64,000 nt of DNA from positions 36,804 to 100,803 of the forward strand of contig NZ_QGDD01000012.1 of the NCBI RefSeq assembly GCF_003160695.1, written 5' to 3'. Source of the stretch: Nocardioides silvaticus. Lineage in GTDB: Bacteria > Actinomycetota > Actinomycetes > Propionibacteriales > Nocardioidaceae. Made by a program: the position numbers and the translations under genes. Of this stretch, positions 32,317 to 41,312 are shown one piece after another. The notes below the pieces were generated by a model that saw nothing but the letters and a program-made list of their open reading frames with translations, was not told the DNA's origin and made no database searches. Position 1 is the first letter of the stretch. The number at the start of each line of letters is the position of its first letter.

Positions 32317-32469
32317 ATGTGGAACACGACCCAGACCCAGCAGCAGCACCTCTCCCACGACCTGCCCTGCGCGGGCTGCGGTCACGCGGTGCACACCTAC
32401 CTGCCGTGCAGCGACACCTGCGCGTGCCAGGTCACCACGCTGCCCGGCATGCTGCCGCTCGCGGCCTGA
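32317..32469 (+). CDS. 50-residue cysteine-rich protein, zinc-binding candidate
   Basis: The frame starts MWNTTQTQQQHLSHDLPCAG and contains CAGCGHAVHTYLPCSDTCACQ: a CxxC, a pair of His and a CxxxCxC, suited to binding one zinc ion. A strong ribosome-binding site, GAGGAGG, lies 9 nt before ATG 32317. I recognise the pattern from small conserved Nocardioides-type proteins without known function. The stop is 1 nt from the stop of the convergent gene at 32471. Confidence 0.72.
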   Translation: MWNTTQTQQQHLSHDLPCAGCGHAVHTYLPCSDTCACQVTTLPGMLPLAA

Positions 32470-32470
32470 G

Positions 32471-32791
32471 TCAGCGCGGCGCGGGACGCGTGCCCAACCC
32501 GTGCTCGTCGGCCCAGGCCAGGGCGCGCTCGAGGAAGACGGCGTGGGCGGCGGCGATCGCGGCGTGCTCGGCGGTGCCCTCGGCAGGGATGGTGGCTATC
32601 AGGGCGGCCCGGCCCTTCAGCTCGACGAGCTGGTGCGGCGAGCCGTCGGGAAGTCGCTCGAGCGCGACCCGCATGCCGGCGGCAGCCGCCATCAGGCGCT
32701 CGGCCATCCCCCAGGCCTCGGTGCGGGTGGCGACCCGCTCGACGGACCGCAGGTACGACGTCGTCGCGGTGGCGATGTGCATCGTGCTCAT
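32471..32791 (-). CDS. small helical protein, unknown function
   Basis: This is a 106-residue, Ala-rich, mainly alpha-helical soluble protein (MSTMHIATATTSYLRSVERV, with long amphipathic stretches and a late ERALAWADEHGLG). GGAGGAGG is an excellent ribosome-binding site about 6 nt before ATG 32791. The frame continues upstream to 32806, but the Shine-Dalgarno fixes the start. No family or catalytic motif is visible. It converges on the small Cys-rich gene. Confidence 0.68.
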   Translation of the reverse strand: MSTMHIATATTSYLRSVERVATRTEAWGMAERLMAAAAGMRVALERLPDGSPHQLVELKGRAALIATIPAEGTAEHAAIAAAHAVFLERALAWADEHGLGTRPAPR

Positions 32792-32943
32792 CTGCGCCTC
32801 CTCCACCCGGCGGCCCGGGATGTGCCCATTCTAGTGACTGAGCACCCCGCGGAGAACGTTTCTTCCCTCCGGGTCCCGCGCCCGTGCCACACGAAATCGG
32901 GGAAACCGGCAACCTCGAGCCCTCCCAGCGCGTCTACTGAGGC

Positions 32944-35667
32944 GTGCCGTCACTCCGCGCTCGAGCGCCCCGCGTCCGTCGTACCCTTCTCTCCCTCACC
33001 GCCTGCGCCGCGACCGCGCTGACCGTGACCCTCACCGGTCCGCCAGGACCGGCGGCCGCCGGCCCGGCTCTGCGCGCCGCGCCCAGCGACGCCGGCTGGC
33101 GGGTCGTGCCGCTCGGCGGCGGCAGCTACGAGGTCTCGTGGACCTCCCCGACCGACCTGCCGATCGGATCGGACCGACCGACGATCACCGGCGACGGTCT
33201 CTCCTTCGGTGCGCCGACGGTCGGCGCCGACGGACGGACGGTCACCGCCGTCGTGACCGCCAGCAGCGCACCGACGATCGGCGACCTCGACGTGGTCCTC
33301 TCCGGCGACCGGCTCGACGAGCCCGGGTTCGACCCGGCGGACGTGGGCTCCGCCGACCCGCTCCCGGACCGGGTGACCCAGGACCTCGCCGCGGGCGACC
33401 CGGGAGAGCCCGGGTCGTACGAGGTCGTCACCAGCGACTACGACTGGGACCGCGTCCAGCTCCCCGGCATGGACGAACCGATCGAGATGATCGGTCACGT
33501 CGTCGAGCCGGCGCCCGGTGAGAGCACCGGCCCGCGGCCGCTGGTGCTCTTCATGCACGGCCGGCACAGCGTCTGCTACAACCCCGACGACCCCGACGAC
33601 TTCGGCAACGACTCCTGGCCGTGCCGGGCGCCCTTCGCGGAGATCCCGAGCCACCTCGGCTACGACTACGTGCAGCGGGTGCTGGCCTCGCAGGGCTACG
33701 CGACCGTCTCGGTGCGGGTCAACGGCATCAACGGCCAGGACTGGGCACTCCCCGACGGCGGCGCCGACGCGCGGGCGGCCATCGTCCAGGAGCACCTCGA
33801 CCGGTGGGTCGACATCGCCGGCGAGCACCAGGTCGACCTCGACCAGGTCGTCCTCGTCGGCCACAGCCGTGGGGGTGAGGGTGTCGACCGGGCGTCGATC
33901 CAGATCCCCGAGAGCGCGCCGTACCGCATCGCCGGGCAGGTGCTGCTCGCGCCGACCGACTTCGCGTGGCACACCGCGCCGTACGTCCCGACGGTCACGG
34001 TCCTCCCCTACTGCGACGGTGACGTCTACGACCTCCAGGGCCAGCGCTTCACCGACGTCGCCCGCGACCTCGCACCCGGGGACGACTCACTGAAGAGCTC
34101 GGTCATGGTGATGGGCGCCAACCACAACTTCTTCAACACCGAGTGGACGCCCGGGCTCTCCGCGGCCCCGTCGTGGGACGACTGGGGCGGGCGCCGCCGC
34201 GAGACCTGCGGCACCCGCCACCCCGACCGGTTGTCCCCGGTCGAGCAGCAGGCCGTCGGCACGGCGTACGTCGCCGGCGCTGTGCACCTGTTCACCGGCG
34301 AGAACGACTACGCGCCGCTGTTCGACGGCTCGCCGACCACGGTGCCGTCCATCGGGGACGCCGACGTGCTCACCCACGCCATCGGCGGCGGTCGGGACAT
34401 CCGCCGCCCGGGCCCGGACGCTCGCCCCACCGTGCCGACCGGTGACGCCGACGCCCGCCTGTGCGACGGCGCCACCTCGCAGAGCGCGTCGTTCGCGATC
34501 TGCGGCCGACGCAACGACCAGTACGTCACCCCGCACTGGCGCGAGCGGGGCGAGCGCACGCCGACCCGCAAGTTCCTCGAGGTCGCCTGGCGTGAGGCAG
34601 GCGCTGCAGGTGGCCTGTCCTTCCAGGAGCCGCTCGACCTCTCGACCGACCGGCTCGAGCTGCGGACCATCGCCGACCCGACGTACGGCGACCCGAACCT
34701 CCAGGTGCGGATCTCCGACTCCGCCGGCAACTCGGCCGTCCTCGACCCGGAGCCCGGCACCGAGCCCGTCGCGCTCCCGGCGATCAGGTACGCCACCAAG
34801 CTGTGGGGCACCGCGGTCCTCGTCGACGCGAGCGGCGCCACCGGCGTCGACCTCGCCGACATCACGAAGGTCGAGCTCGTGGGCGGCACCGCCGAAGGTC
34901 GCGTCTGGATCGCCGACGTGGCGGCCGCACCCGCCGTGCTGGCACCCCCGCAGACCGAGCGGCTCGCCCGGGTGCTCATCGGCGACGTCAGCATCGACGA
35001 GGGTGACGGCGGTCGGAGCGTCGCCCGCGTCCCGTGGACGATCGACGGCACCGTCACCCGTCCGGCGCGGTTCGTGGTGTTCACCGCCGGTCAGGAGCGC
35101 GGTCAGACGCAGCGGCTGGTCGTCGACGTCGCCCCCGGCCAGACCCAGGGCACGATCCCGGTCGAGTACACCGCCGACGACACGTTCGGCTACGACCAGC
35201 TCACCCAGATCGCGCTCTGGCCGCTCGAGGGCGTCGCCACCGACGACTACCTCGGCAGCCTGACCGTGGTCGACGACGACCCGGAGCCCACGATCACGAT
35301 CGACGCGCCGCGCACCGTCCGGGAGGGCCAGGCCATCAAGGTCGAGGTGACCGTCCGGGGCAGCGCCGGCATCGACCTCTACGCGTTCGGGCGCGTCGTC
35401 CGCGGCCCGGGCGCGAACCTGCAGGAGGCCGACGTCCCCGCGAAGTGGCTCCAGCAGCACGGCGACCCCGGCAAGCCGGGCCGCCCCCTGTGGCGCGCGT
35501 ACACCTACGTCTCGGCCGACATCCCCGCCGGCCGGAAGACGGTCACGCTCACGGTCCCGACCGTCGCCGACGGCAAGCGCGAGCATGCGGAGTACCTCCA
35601 CCTCCGGGTCAACGTCGCCGACCAGGCCCAACAGCGGATCAAGGTGAAGGTGGTCGACGCGCGCTGA
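32944..35667 (+). CDS. large secreted alpha/beta hydrolase with beta-sandwich C-terminus
   Basis: This is a 907-residue exported protein. The signal peptide includes TLLSLTACAATALTVTLTGP (cleavage near residue 38). A beta-rich N-terminal part precedes an alpha/beta hydrolase core (about 195-450) with LVLFMHGRHSVCYNPDDP and the nucleophile elbow VGHSRGGEGV (Ser about 307). GANHNFFNTEW supplies a likely catalytic His. The last 350 residues form beta-sandwich domains, including VDEGxG/EGQAIKVEVTV segments like Calx-beta repeats. An extracellular esterase or polymer hydrolase is likely, substrate unknown. The start is GTG 32944. Confidence 0.82.
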   Translation: MPSLRARAPRVRRTLLSLTACAATALTVTLTGPPGPAAAGPALRAAPSDAGWRVVPLGGGSYEVSWTSPTDLPIGSDRPTITGDGLSFGAPTVGADGRTVTAVVTASSAPTIGDLDVVLSGDRLDEPGFDPADVGSADPLPDRVTQDLAAGDPGEPGSYEVVTSDYDWDRVQLPGMDEPIEMIGHVVEPAPGESTGPRPLVLFMHGRHSVCYNPDDPDDFGNDSWPCRAPFAEIPSHLGYDYVQRVLASQGYATVSVRVNGINGQDWALPDGGADARAAIVQEHLDRWVDIAGEHQVDLDQVVLVGHSRGGEGVDRASIQIPESAPYRIAGQVLLAPTDFAWHTAPYVPTVTVLPYCDGDVYDLQGQRFTDVARDLAPGDDSLKSSVMVMGANHNFFNTEWTPGLSAAPSWDDWGGRRRETCGTRHPDRLSPVEQQAVGTAYVAGAVHLFTGENDYAPLFDGSPTTVPSIGDADVLTHAIGGGRDIRRPGPDARPTVPTGDADARLCDGATSQSASFAICGRRNDQYVTPHWRERGERTPTRKFLEVAWREAGAAGGLSFQEPLDLSTDRLELRTIADPTYGDPNLQVRISDSAGNSAVLDPEPGTEPVALPAIRYATKLWGTAVLVDASGATGVDLADITKVELVGGTAEGRVWIADVAAAPAVLAPPQTERLARVLIGDVSIDEGDGGRSVARVPWTIDGTVTRPARFVVFTAGQERGQTQRLVVDVAPGQTQGTIPVEYTADDTFGYDQLTQIALWPLEGVATDDYLGSLTVVDDDPEPTITIDAPRTVREGQAIKVEVTVRGSAGIDLYAFGRVVRGPGANLQEADVPAKWLQQHGDPGKPGRPLWRAYTYVSADIPAGRKTVTLTVPTVADGKREHAEYLHLRVNVADQAQQRIKVKVVDAR

Positions 35668-35676
35668 CGGCCGGGG

Positions 35677-37053
35677 TCAGAGCTGGTCCAGCAGGGCGGC
35701 CAGGTCGAGGTGCTCCTCGACCAGGTCGCCCAGCAGGTCGAGCCGCCGTTCCCGCGCCGCCGGGAAGGACGCGGTCGCCTCGACGCCCAGCGCCTCGCGG
35801 AGGTACGACGACCGCGCGGCGTCGCCCTCGAACACCCCGTGCCGCATCGTGCCGGTGACCGATCCGGCGACGAGCGCGCCGGCCACCCGGCCGTGGTGGA
35901 TCTCGTAGCCGGCCGGCTCGTGCAGGCGGAGCACCTTCTGCTCGCTGAAGACGGTCGTGGCGTCCAGCAGCCCCAGGCCGTCGACGACGGTGCCGGCCGG
36001 CCCCTCGACACCGTCCGGATCGGAGATCGAGCGCCCCAGCATCTGGCAGCCGCCGCAGATCCCCAGCACCGGCCGGCCAGAAGCGGCATGCGCCAGGATC
36101 GCCCGGTCCAGCCCGCGAGCCCGTAGCCACGCCAGGTCGGCGAGCGTCGACCGGGTGCCGGGCAGCACCACCAGGTCCGCGTCCGCCAGCCGGGCGGGGT
36201 CGGACACGAACACCACGTCCAGCCCCGGCTCGAGCCCGAGGGCGTCGACGTCGGTGAAGTTGCTGATCCGCGGCAGCCGCACCACAGCGACCTTCCGCGC
36301 GCCCGCCTCCGAGCGGCGACCGTCCAAGTCGAGCGCGTCCTCGGAGTCGAGCCAGAGCTCGGGGTGCCACGGGAGCACGCCGTACGTCGGCCGCCCGGTG
36401 CGTGCCTCCAGGTCGACCAGCCCCGGCCGCAGCAGCGCCACGTCACCACGGAACTTGTTGACGACGAACCCCTTCACGAGCGCGCGGTCGGCCTCGTCGA
36501 GGAGCATCAGGGTGCCGTAGGCGGACGCGAACCACCCGCCCCGGTCGATGTCACCCACCACGATCGTCGGCAGGTCTCCGTGCCGGGCCAGCCCCATGTT
36601 CACGTAGTCCGAGGCGCGCAAGTTGATCTCCGCGGGGCTGCCGGCGCCCTCGGCGACCACCAGGTCGTAGCGCGACCGTAGGTCGTCGAACGCTGCGAAC
36701 GCCGATGCCGCAAGCCGCTCCCGGCCCGAGGTGAAGTCACGCGCGGTGATCTCGCCGTCCGGCTGCCCCATCCGCACCACGTGGCTGCGCAGGTCGCTGC
36801 CCGGCTTCAGCAGCACCGGGTTCATCGCCACCTCAGGCGTGGTCCGCGCGGCCAGCGCCTGCACCCACTGCGCGCGACCGATCTCCCCAGCGCCGCCGTC
36901 GGCGTCGAGGACCACCATCGAGTTGTTCGACATGTTCTGCGCCTTGAACGGCGCCACCGCGATCCCGCGCCTCGCGAACGCGCGGCACAGCCCGGTCACC
37001 AGCACGCTCTTGCCGGCGTCCGAGGTCATGCCGGCGACGAGGAGAGCCTTCAC
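35677..37053 (-). CDS. cobQ: cobyric acid synthase
   Basis: This is a glutamine-dependent amidotransferase that amidates four carboxyl groups (b, d, e, g) of adenosylcobyrinic a,c-diamide. It has 458 residues. The N-terminal dethiobiotin-synthetase-like ATP domain begins LLVAGMTSDAGKSVLVTGLCR, and the C-terminal class I glutaminase-like domain holds the Cys in GICGGCQMLG (about 331) and the late YEIHHGRVAG. GTG 37053 follows the acyl-CoA ligase stop by 21 nt, so cobQ is cotranscribed with an unrelated gene and no cobalamin riboswitch is present. Confidence 0.95.
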   Translation of the reverse strand: MKALLVAGMTSDAGKSVLVTGLCRAFARRGIAVAPFKAQNMSNNSMVVLDADGGAGEIGRAQWVQALAARTTPEVAMNPVLLKPGSDLRSHVVRMGQPDGEITARDFTSGRERLAASAFAAFDDLRSRYDLVVAEGAGSPAEINLRASDYVNMGLARHGDLPTIVVGDIDRGGWFASAYGTLMLLDEADRALVKGFVVNKFRGDVALLRPGLVDLEARTGRPTYGVLPWHPELWLDSEDALDLDGRRSEAGARKVAVVRLPRISNFTDVDALGLEPGLDVVFVSDPARLADADLVVLPGTRSTLADLAWLRARGLDRAILAHAASGRPVLGICGGCQMLGRSISDPDGVEGPAGTVVDGLGLLDATTVFSEQKVLRLHEPAGYEIHHGRVAGALVAGSVTGTMRHGVFEGDAARSSYLREALGVEATASFPAARERRLDLLGDLVEEHLDLAALLDQL

Positions 37054-37074
37054 CGGGCCTTCCTACCGGAACCT

Positions 37075-38637
37075 CTAGTTCACCTGGCGATCCCGGCCTT
37101 CCCAGTACGGCGCGCGCAGCTTGAACTTCTGCAGCTTGCCGGTGGCCGTGCGGGCCAGCTCGGAGCGGAACTCCACCGAGGTCGGGGCCTTGTAGCCGGC
37201 GAGCCGCTGCTTGCACCACTGGATCAGCTCGGCCTCCATCTCGGGGCCGTCCTCCGCGTCGGGGGTCAGCACGACGAGCGCCTTGATGGTCTCGCCCCAC
37301 TTCTCGCTGGGCACGCCGATCACGGCGACCTCGGCGACGGCCTGGTGCGAGAAGAGCGCGTCCTCGACCTCGATCGAGGAGACGTTCTCACCGCCGGTGA
37401 TGATGACGTCCTTCTTGCGGTCGGCGATCGTCAGGTAGCCGTCCTCGCCGAGGTAGCCGCCGTCGCCGGTGTGGAACCAACCGTCGCGGAGCGCAGCCTC
37501 GGTCTCCTCCGGCTTCTCCCAGTAGCCCTCGAGGACGACGTTCGAGCGGGCGAGGACCTCGCCCGAGCCCTCGCCCTGACTGTCGGACTCGTCGATCTTC
37601 AGCGTGACGCCCAGTGCGGGAGCGCCGGCCCGGGTCAGCTTCTGCGCCCGCTCCTCGGCGGTGAGGTCGTCCCACTCGGCGCGGCGCCGGTTGACGGTGA
37701 GCACCGGGCTGGTCTCGGTGAGGCCGTAGATCTGGATGAACTCCCAGCCCAGCTCCTCCTCGACCCGGGCGACGGTCTTGGTCGGCGGCGGGGCGCCGGC
37801 CATCACGATCCGGACCTGGTCGCGGCCGGGGATCTCGCCCTCCCAGCTCGGCAGGGCGTCGAGCACCGCGGCGGCCACTGCGGGTGCGGCGCACATCATG
37901 GTGACGCCGTGGTCGCGGACCCGGCGCAGGATCTCGGTGCCGTCGATCTTGCGGATGATGACGTGGCGCGCACCGACGCCGGTCATCGCGAACGGCATGC
38001 CCCAGCCGTTGGCGTGGAACTGCGGCAGCGTGTGGAGGTAGACGTCGCGGTCGCTGATCGTCGTGTGCAGGCCGAACGTCACGGCGTTGGTCCAGATGTT
38101 GCGGTGGGTGATCTGCACGCCCTTGGGCCGTGCCGTGGTGCCGGAGGTGTAGTTGATGGTCGCCGTCGCACCTTCGTCGTGCTCCCAGGGCTGCGGCTCG
38201 GCGCCGGCCTCGGCGTAGAGGTCGCTGTCGGTGCCCAGGACGAACTTGTGCTCGGCCTCGACGTCCTTGAGCGTCTCCTCGAGCTCCGGGTCCACGTAGA
38301 GCACTCGTGAGCCGGACTGCTCGACGATGTACTGCACCTCGTCGGGCCGCAGCCGGAAGTTCACGGGCACCAGGATCCGGCCCCAGCCCGCGACGCCGTA
38401 GAACGACGTCAGCAGCCGGCTGCTGTTGTGGCTCACGATGGCCACCCGCTCGCCCGCGCCGATCCCCATCTGGTCGAGCCGGGCCGCCTGCCGACGCGCC
38501 AGGTCTCCCATCTCGCGGTAGGTCAGCTCGCCCTGGCTGGGCGCCGGCTGGTCCGGCTCGTCGACGACACCGACCCGGTCGCCGTACACGGCGACGGCGC
38601 GGTCGAGGAAGTCACGGACGCTGAACGGAACGAACAT
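37075..38637 (-). CDS. AMP-forming acyl-CoA synthetase (fatty-acid--CoA ligase)
   Basis: This 520-residue member of the ANL superfamily activates a carboxylic acid with ATP and transfers it to CoA. The motifs are INYTSGTTARPKGVQITHRN (A3, about 182-201), QIYGLTETSPVLTVNRRR (A5), GWFHTGDGGYL (A7/A8), DRKKDVIITGGENVSSIEVE and the catalytic Lys in RTATGKLQKFKLR. The group resembles medium- or long-chain FadD enzymes. A GGAGGAG ribosome-binding site precedes ATG 38637. A 190-nt gap separates it from the divergent acidic-protein/sensor-kinase operon, and cobQ lies downstream. Confidence 0.92.
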   Translation of the reverse strand: MFVPFSVRDFLDRAVAVYGDRVGVVDEPDQPAPSQGELTYREMGDLARRQAARLDQMGIGAGERVAIVSHNSSRLLTSFYGVAGWGRILVPVNFRLRPDEVQYIVEQSGSRVLYVDPELEETLKDVEAEHKFVLGTDSDLYAEAGAEPQPWEHDEGATATINYTSGTTARPKGVQITHRNIWTNAVTFGLHTTISDRDVYLHTLPQFHANGWGMPFAMTGVGARHVIIRKIDGTEILRRVRDHGVTMMCAAPAVAAAVLDALPSWEGEIPGRDQVRIVMAGAPPPTKTVARVEEELGWEFIQIYGLTETSPVLTVNRRRAEWDDLTAEERAQKLTRAGAPALGVTLKIDESDSQGEGSGEVLARSNVVLEGYWEKPEETEAALRDGWFHTGDGGYLGEDGYLTIADRKKDVIITGGENVSSIEVEDALFSHQAVAEVAVIGVPSEKWGETIKALVVLTPDAEDGPEMEAELIQWCKQRLAGYKAPTSVEFRSELARTATGKLQKFKLRAPYWEGRDRQVN

Positions 38638-38766
38638 CGGTCTCCTCCGGTGATCTGGTGACGATCGCCACTCTAGGCCCGGGGCAGCGGGTGGACGCCA
38701 GGGTCTTGAGCCGGTACGACGAACGGCGGTGCTGCCGCGACGAACGCGCCCTGGTTTGCGTCCAAC

Positions 38767-38792
38767 GGCGCATGAGAGTGCTCTCATGCGCC
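38767..38792. promoter_or_regulatory. inverted repeat 1, core TGAGAG-NN-CTCTCA
   Basis: GGCGCATGAGAG and CTCTCATGCGCC form a perfect 12-bp inverted repeat with a 2-nt centre (TG). It sits 40 nt before the acidic-protein/sensor-kinase/regulator operon. The core is the same as in the repeat at 42671-42700. It is the likely binding site of the response regulator encoded here. Confidence 0.65.
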
Positions 38793-38831
38793 CCTCACTC
38801 CTGAGCCACGTTCGGCGAGGATGGTGGCGTC

Positions 38832-39182
38832 ATGAGCCGCCTGTTGAAGCTCCTCCTCCCCCTGGCTGTGCTGCTGCCGCTGGTCGGGTTCGTCGTCGGC
38901 TCGCTGGTGACGGCAGCGCAGGACGAACCGCCCCCGCGGACGCCGATCGTGCTGCCCGAGGACTCCTCGGACGGCCCGACCGACACTGCCAGACCGACCG
39001 AGAGGACCGACGACGACCACGTCGTCCGACCGAAGCCGGTCGAGGATGATGGGGACGACGACGGTGGCAGGGACACGGACGATCGGGACGATGAGGCCGG
39101 TGACGCGGGAGACGACGACCGGGACGACGGGGACGACGACGGGGACGACGACGACGGGGACGACGACGGGGACGACGACTGA
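38832..39182 (+). CDS. membrane-anchored acidic protein with Asp/Gly-rich tail
   Basis: This is a 116-residue protein. The N-terminal hydrophobic signal/anchor is LLKLLLPLAVLLPLVGFVVG (about residues 4-23), and the rest lies outside the cell. The outside part is Pro/Thr/Glu-rich and then almost only Asp and Gly from about residue 60 (DDGDDDGGRD and repeats of DDGDDD), encoded by tandem GACGACGGGG-type units. It resembles the small secreted hydrophilic proteins beside actinobacterial two-component systems. A role as a cation- or envelope-sensing partner of the kinase is inference. The downstream kinase must begin inside this gene in another frame. Confidence 0.75.
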   Translation: MSRLLKLLLPLAVLLPLVGFVVGSLVTAAQDEPPPRTPIVLPEDSSDGPTDTARPTERTDDDHVVRPKPVEDDGDDDGGRDTDDRDDEAGDAGDDDRDDGDDDGDDDDGDDDGDDD

Positions 39183-40656
39183 CCGTCCGCGGCGCGGTCT
39201 CTCCGTCCGCACCCGCATCACGGTCGCCGTCGCCCTGCTCGTGACGGTGGCCCTTGCCGGCGCGGGCGTGATCGTCTACGTCGTCGAGCTCGGCCGGATC
39301 GACGCCTCCGTGCAGCGGGAGGTCGAGCAGGAGCTCGACGAGTTCGCCAGGCTGGAGGAGGACGGGATCGACCCGGACACCCGGCGGCCGTTCGCCTCGG
39401 TCGACGCCCTGCTCCTCACCTTCCTCGAGCGAAACGTCCCGGACGACGACGAGCTGCTCGTCGGCTGGGTCGGGAACGGTCCGGAACGGTGGTTCCCCGA
39501 CGACCCGCTCGTCGAGGACCCGTCGTTCCTCGAGGCCGCCGAGCCGCTGGTCGAGGGCGGGGGCACGGTGCGGCTCGACACCGACGCCGGCGAGGTCCGG
39601 ATCACGAGCCAGCCGGTGGCCCAGGGCGAGACGACCGGCGCTCTCCTGGTCGTCGCCTACCTCGACGAGGACCGTGACGAGCTCCGGTCGACGATGCGCA
39701 CCTACGCGATCGTGGCCCTGCTGGCCCTGTTCATCATCACCTGGGTGGCCTGGTGGCAGTCGGGGCGGCTGCTGCGCCCGCTCCGCATGCTGCGCCGAAC
39801 GGCGGAGGAGATCACCGAGACCGACCTCTCCCGCCGCGTGCCCGAGACCGGCAACGACGACATCACCGCCCTCACCCGTACGGCGAACGGGATGCTCGAC
39901 CGGCTGGAGGCGGCCTTCGTCGGGCAGCGTCGGTTCCTCGACGACGCCGGGCACGAGCTGAAGACCCCGCTCACCGTCCTCCGGGGTCACCTCGAGCTGC
40001 TCGACCCGACCGACCCCGCGGAGGTGGCCGAGACCCGCGCGCTGCTGCTCGACGAGATCGACCGGATGTCCCGGCTGGTGCAGGACCTGATCCTGCTCGC
40101 CAAGAGCGACCGGCCCGACTTCCTCACGCTGGGCGAGGTGGACCTCGCGGACCTGATCACCTCCGTGCTGGCCAAGGCGCGGGCGCTCGGCGACCGGCGC
40201 TGGCTGCTGGACGCCCAGACGCACGCCACGAACGGTCAGCTCGTCGTCGTCGACGAGCAGCGGCTCACCCAGGCCCTGCTCCAGCTCGCGGACAACGCGG
40301 TCAAGCACACGGGGGCCGGCCAGGAGATCGCGCTCGGCGCCGCGATCGCGGACTCCGAGGTCCGCCTCTGGGTCCGCGACACCGGCCGAGGCGTCGACCC
40401 GCGGGACCGCGAGCGGATCTTCGAGCGGTTCGGGAGGTCCGCGCGGGACCGCGACGACGAGGGATTCGGTCTCGGGCTCTCGATCGTGCGCGCGATCGCG
40501 ACCGCGCACGGAGGAACAGCCGGCGTCGAGGACCCCCGCGAAGGGTCCGGCTCCTGCTTCGTCATCACCCTGCCCGTCGTACGACCGGAACGACCGGATC
40601 ACGTCGACGACGAGCCCACCGTGGAGATCAAGGAGGCCCGATGGCCCGCGTCCTGA
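39091..40656 (+). CDS. sensor histidine kinase with overlapping start
   Basis: This is a HisKA-type sensor. TM1 (TVAVALLVTVALAGAGVIVYVV) and TM2 (YAIVALLALFIITWVAW) flank an outside domain of about 140 residues, then a HAMP linker, H-box FLDDAGHELKTPLTVLRGH, N-box LADNAVKH, and G-boxes DTGRGVDP and GFGLGLSI. No ATG, GTG or TTG occurs in this frame between the acidic gene's stop (39182) and GTG 39241, which lies inside TM1. ATG 39091 or GTG 39100 within the acidic gene are the nearest usable starts and give a Thr/Gly-rich N-terminus. A frameshift product is the alternative. The regulator gene follows with a 16-nt overlap. Confidence 0.85.
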   Translation: MRPVTRETTTGTTGTTTGTTTTGTTTGTTTDRPRRGLSVRTRITVAVALLVTVALAGAGVIVYVVELGRIDASVQREVEQELDEFARLEEDGIDPDTRRPFASVDALLLTFLERNVPDDDELLVGWVGNGPERWFPDDPLVEDPSFLEAAEPLVEGGGTVRLDTDAGEVRITSQPVAQGETTGALLVVAYLDEDRDELRSTMRTYAIVALLALFIITWVAWWQSGRLLRPLRMLRRTAEEITETDLSRRVPETGNDDITALTRTANGMLDRLEAAFVGQRRFLDDAGHELKTPLTVLRGHLELLDPTDPAEVAETRALLLDEIDRMSRLVQDLILLAKSDRPDFLTLGEVDLADLITSVLAKARALGDRRWLLDAQTHATNGQLVVVDEQRLTQALLQLADNAVKHTGAGQEIALGAAIADSEVRLWVRDTGRGVDPRDRERIFERFGRSARDRDDEGFGLGLSIVRAIATAHGGTAGVEDPREGSGSCFVITLPVVRPERPDHVDDEPTVEIKEARWPAS

Positions 40657-41309
40657 TCATCGAGGACGAGCACCGGATCGCGTCGTTCGTCGGCAAGGGC
40701 CTGCGTGCCGAGGGGCACAGCGCGGTCGCCGTCGCCGACGGACCGACCGGGCTCGACCACGCCCTGAGCGGCGAGTTCGACCTGGTGGTGCTCGACATCG
40801 GGCTGCCCGGGATGGACGGCTTCGAGCTGCTCGACCAGCTGCGTTCGCAGGGGTCGCGGGTGCCGGTGATCGTGCTGACCGCGCGGGACTCGGTGACCGA
40901 CACCGTGTCGGCGCTCGAGGGCGGGGCCGACGACTACATGGCGAAGCCGTTCCGCTTCGCCGAGCTGAGCGCGCGCATCCGGCTGCGGCTGCGCCAGCAG
41001 TCCGCCGGCGGCGACGGGCCGCTGGAGGTGCTGTCGGCCGGGCAGGTGCGGCTCGACCTCCGCACCCGCCGGGCGACCGTCAGCGGCAAGGAGACCGATC
41101 TCTCCGCCCGGGAGTTCGCCCTGGTCGAGGTGTTCCTGACGAACCCCGGCCAGGTGCTCTCCCGCGAGCAGCTCCTCGACCGGGTGTGGGGACTGGACTT
41201 CGACCCGGGCTCCAACGTGGTCGACGTCTATGTCGGCTACCTCCGCAAGAAGCTCGGCGCCGACACCATCAGCACCGTGCGCGGCATGGGCTACCGGTTC
41301 AACGGCTGA
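40641..41309 (+). CDS. OmpR/PhoB-family response regulator
   Basis: This 222-residue regulator has a receiver domain (about 1-120) with the acidic pair IIEDE, phospho-acceptor Asp52 (VVLDIG), Thr in VLTARD and Lys in MAKPF. The C-terminal winged-helix DNA-binding domain (about 130-222) ends SNVVDVYVGYLRKKLGADTISTVRGMGYRF. AAGGAGG precedes ATG 40641 and lies inside the kinase gene, so the pair is coupled. Phosphorylated dimers would be expected to bind repeated sites; the two TGAGAG-NN-CTCTCA repeats flanking this module are the obvious candidates. It converges on the protein kinase gene 3 nt away. Confidence 0.92.
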   Translation: MARVLIIEDEHRIASFVGKGLRAEGHSAVAVADGPTGLDHALSGEFDLVVLDIGLPGMDGFELLDQLRSQGSRVPVIVLTARDSVTDTVSALEGGADDYMAKPFRFAELSARIRLRLRQQSAGGDGPLEVLSAGQVRLDLRTRRATVSGKETDLSAREFALVEVFLTNPGQVLSREQLLDRVWGLDFDPGSNVVDVYVGYLRKKLGADTISTVRGMGYRFNG

Positions 41310-41312
41310 GCC

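Noticed and set aside
39118..39178. Tandem GACGACGGGG units that resemble a short tandem-repeat or CRISPR-like array.
   Set aside because: The repeats are in-frame coding sequence for the Asp/Gly tail of the acidic protein, with no unique spacers. No CRISPR array was seen in the window.
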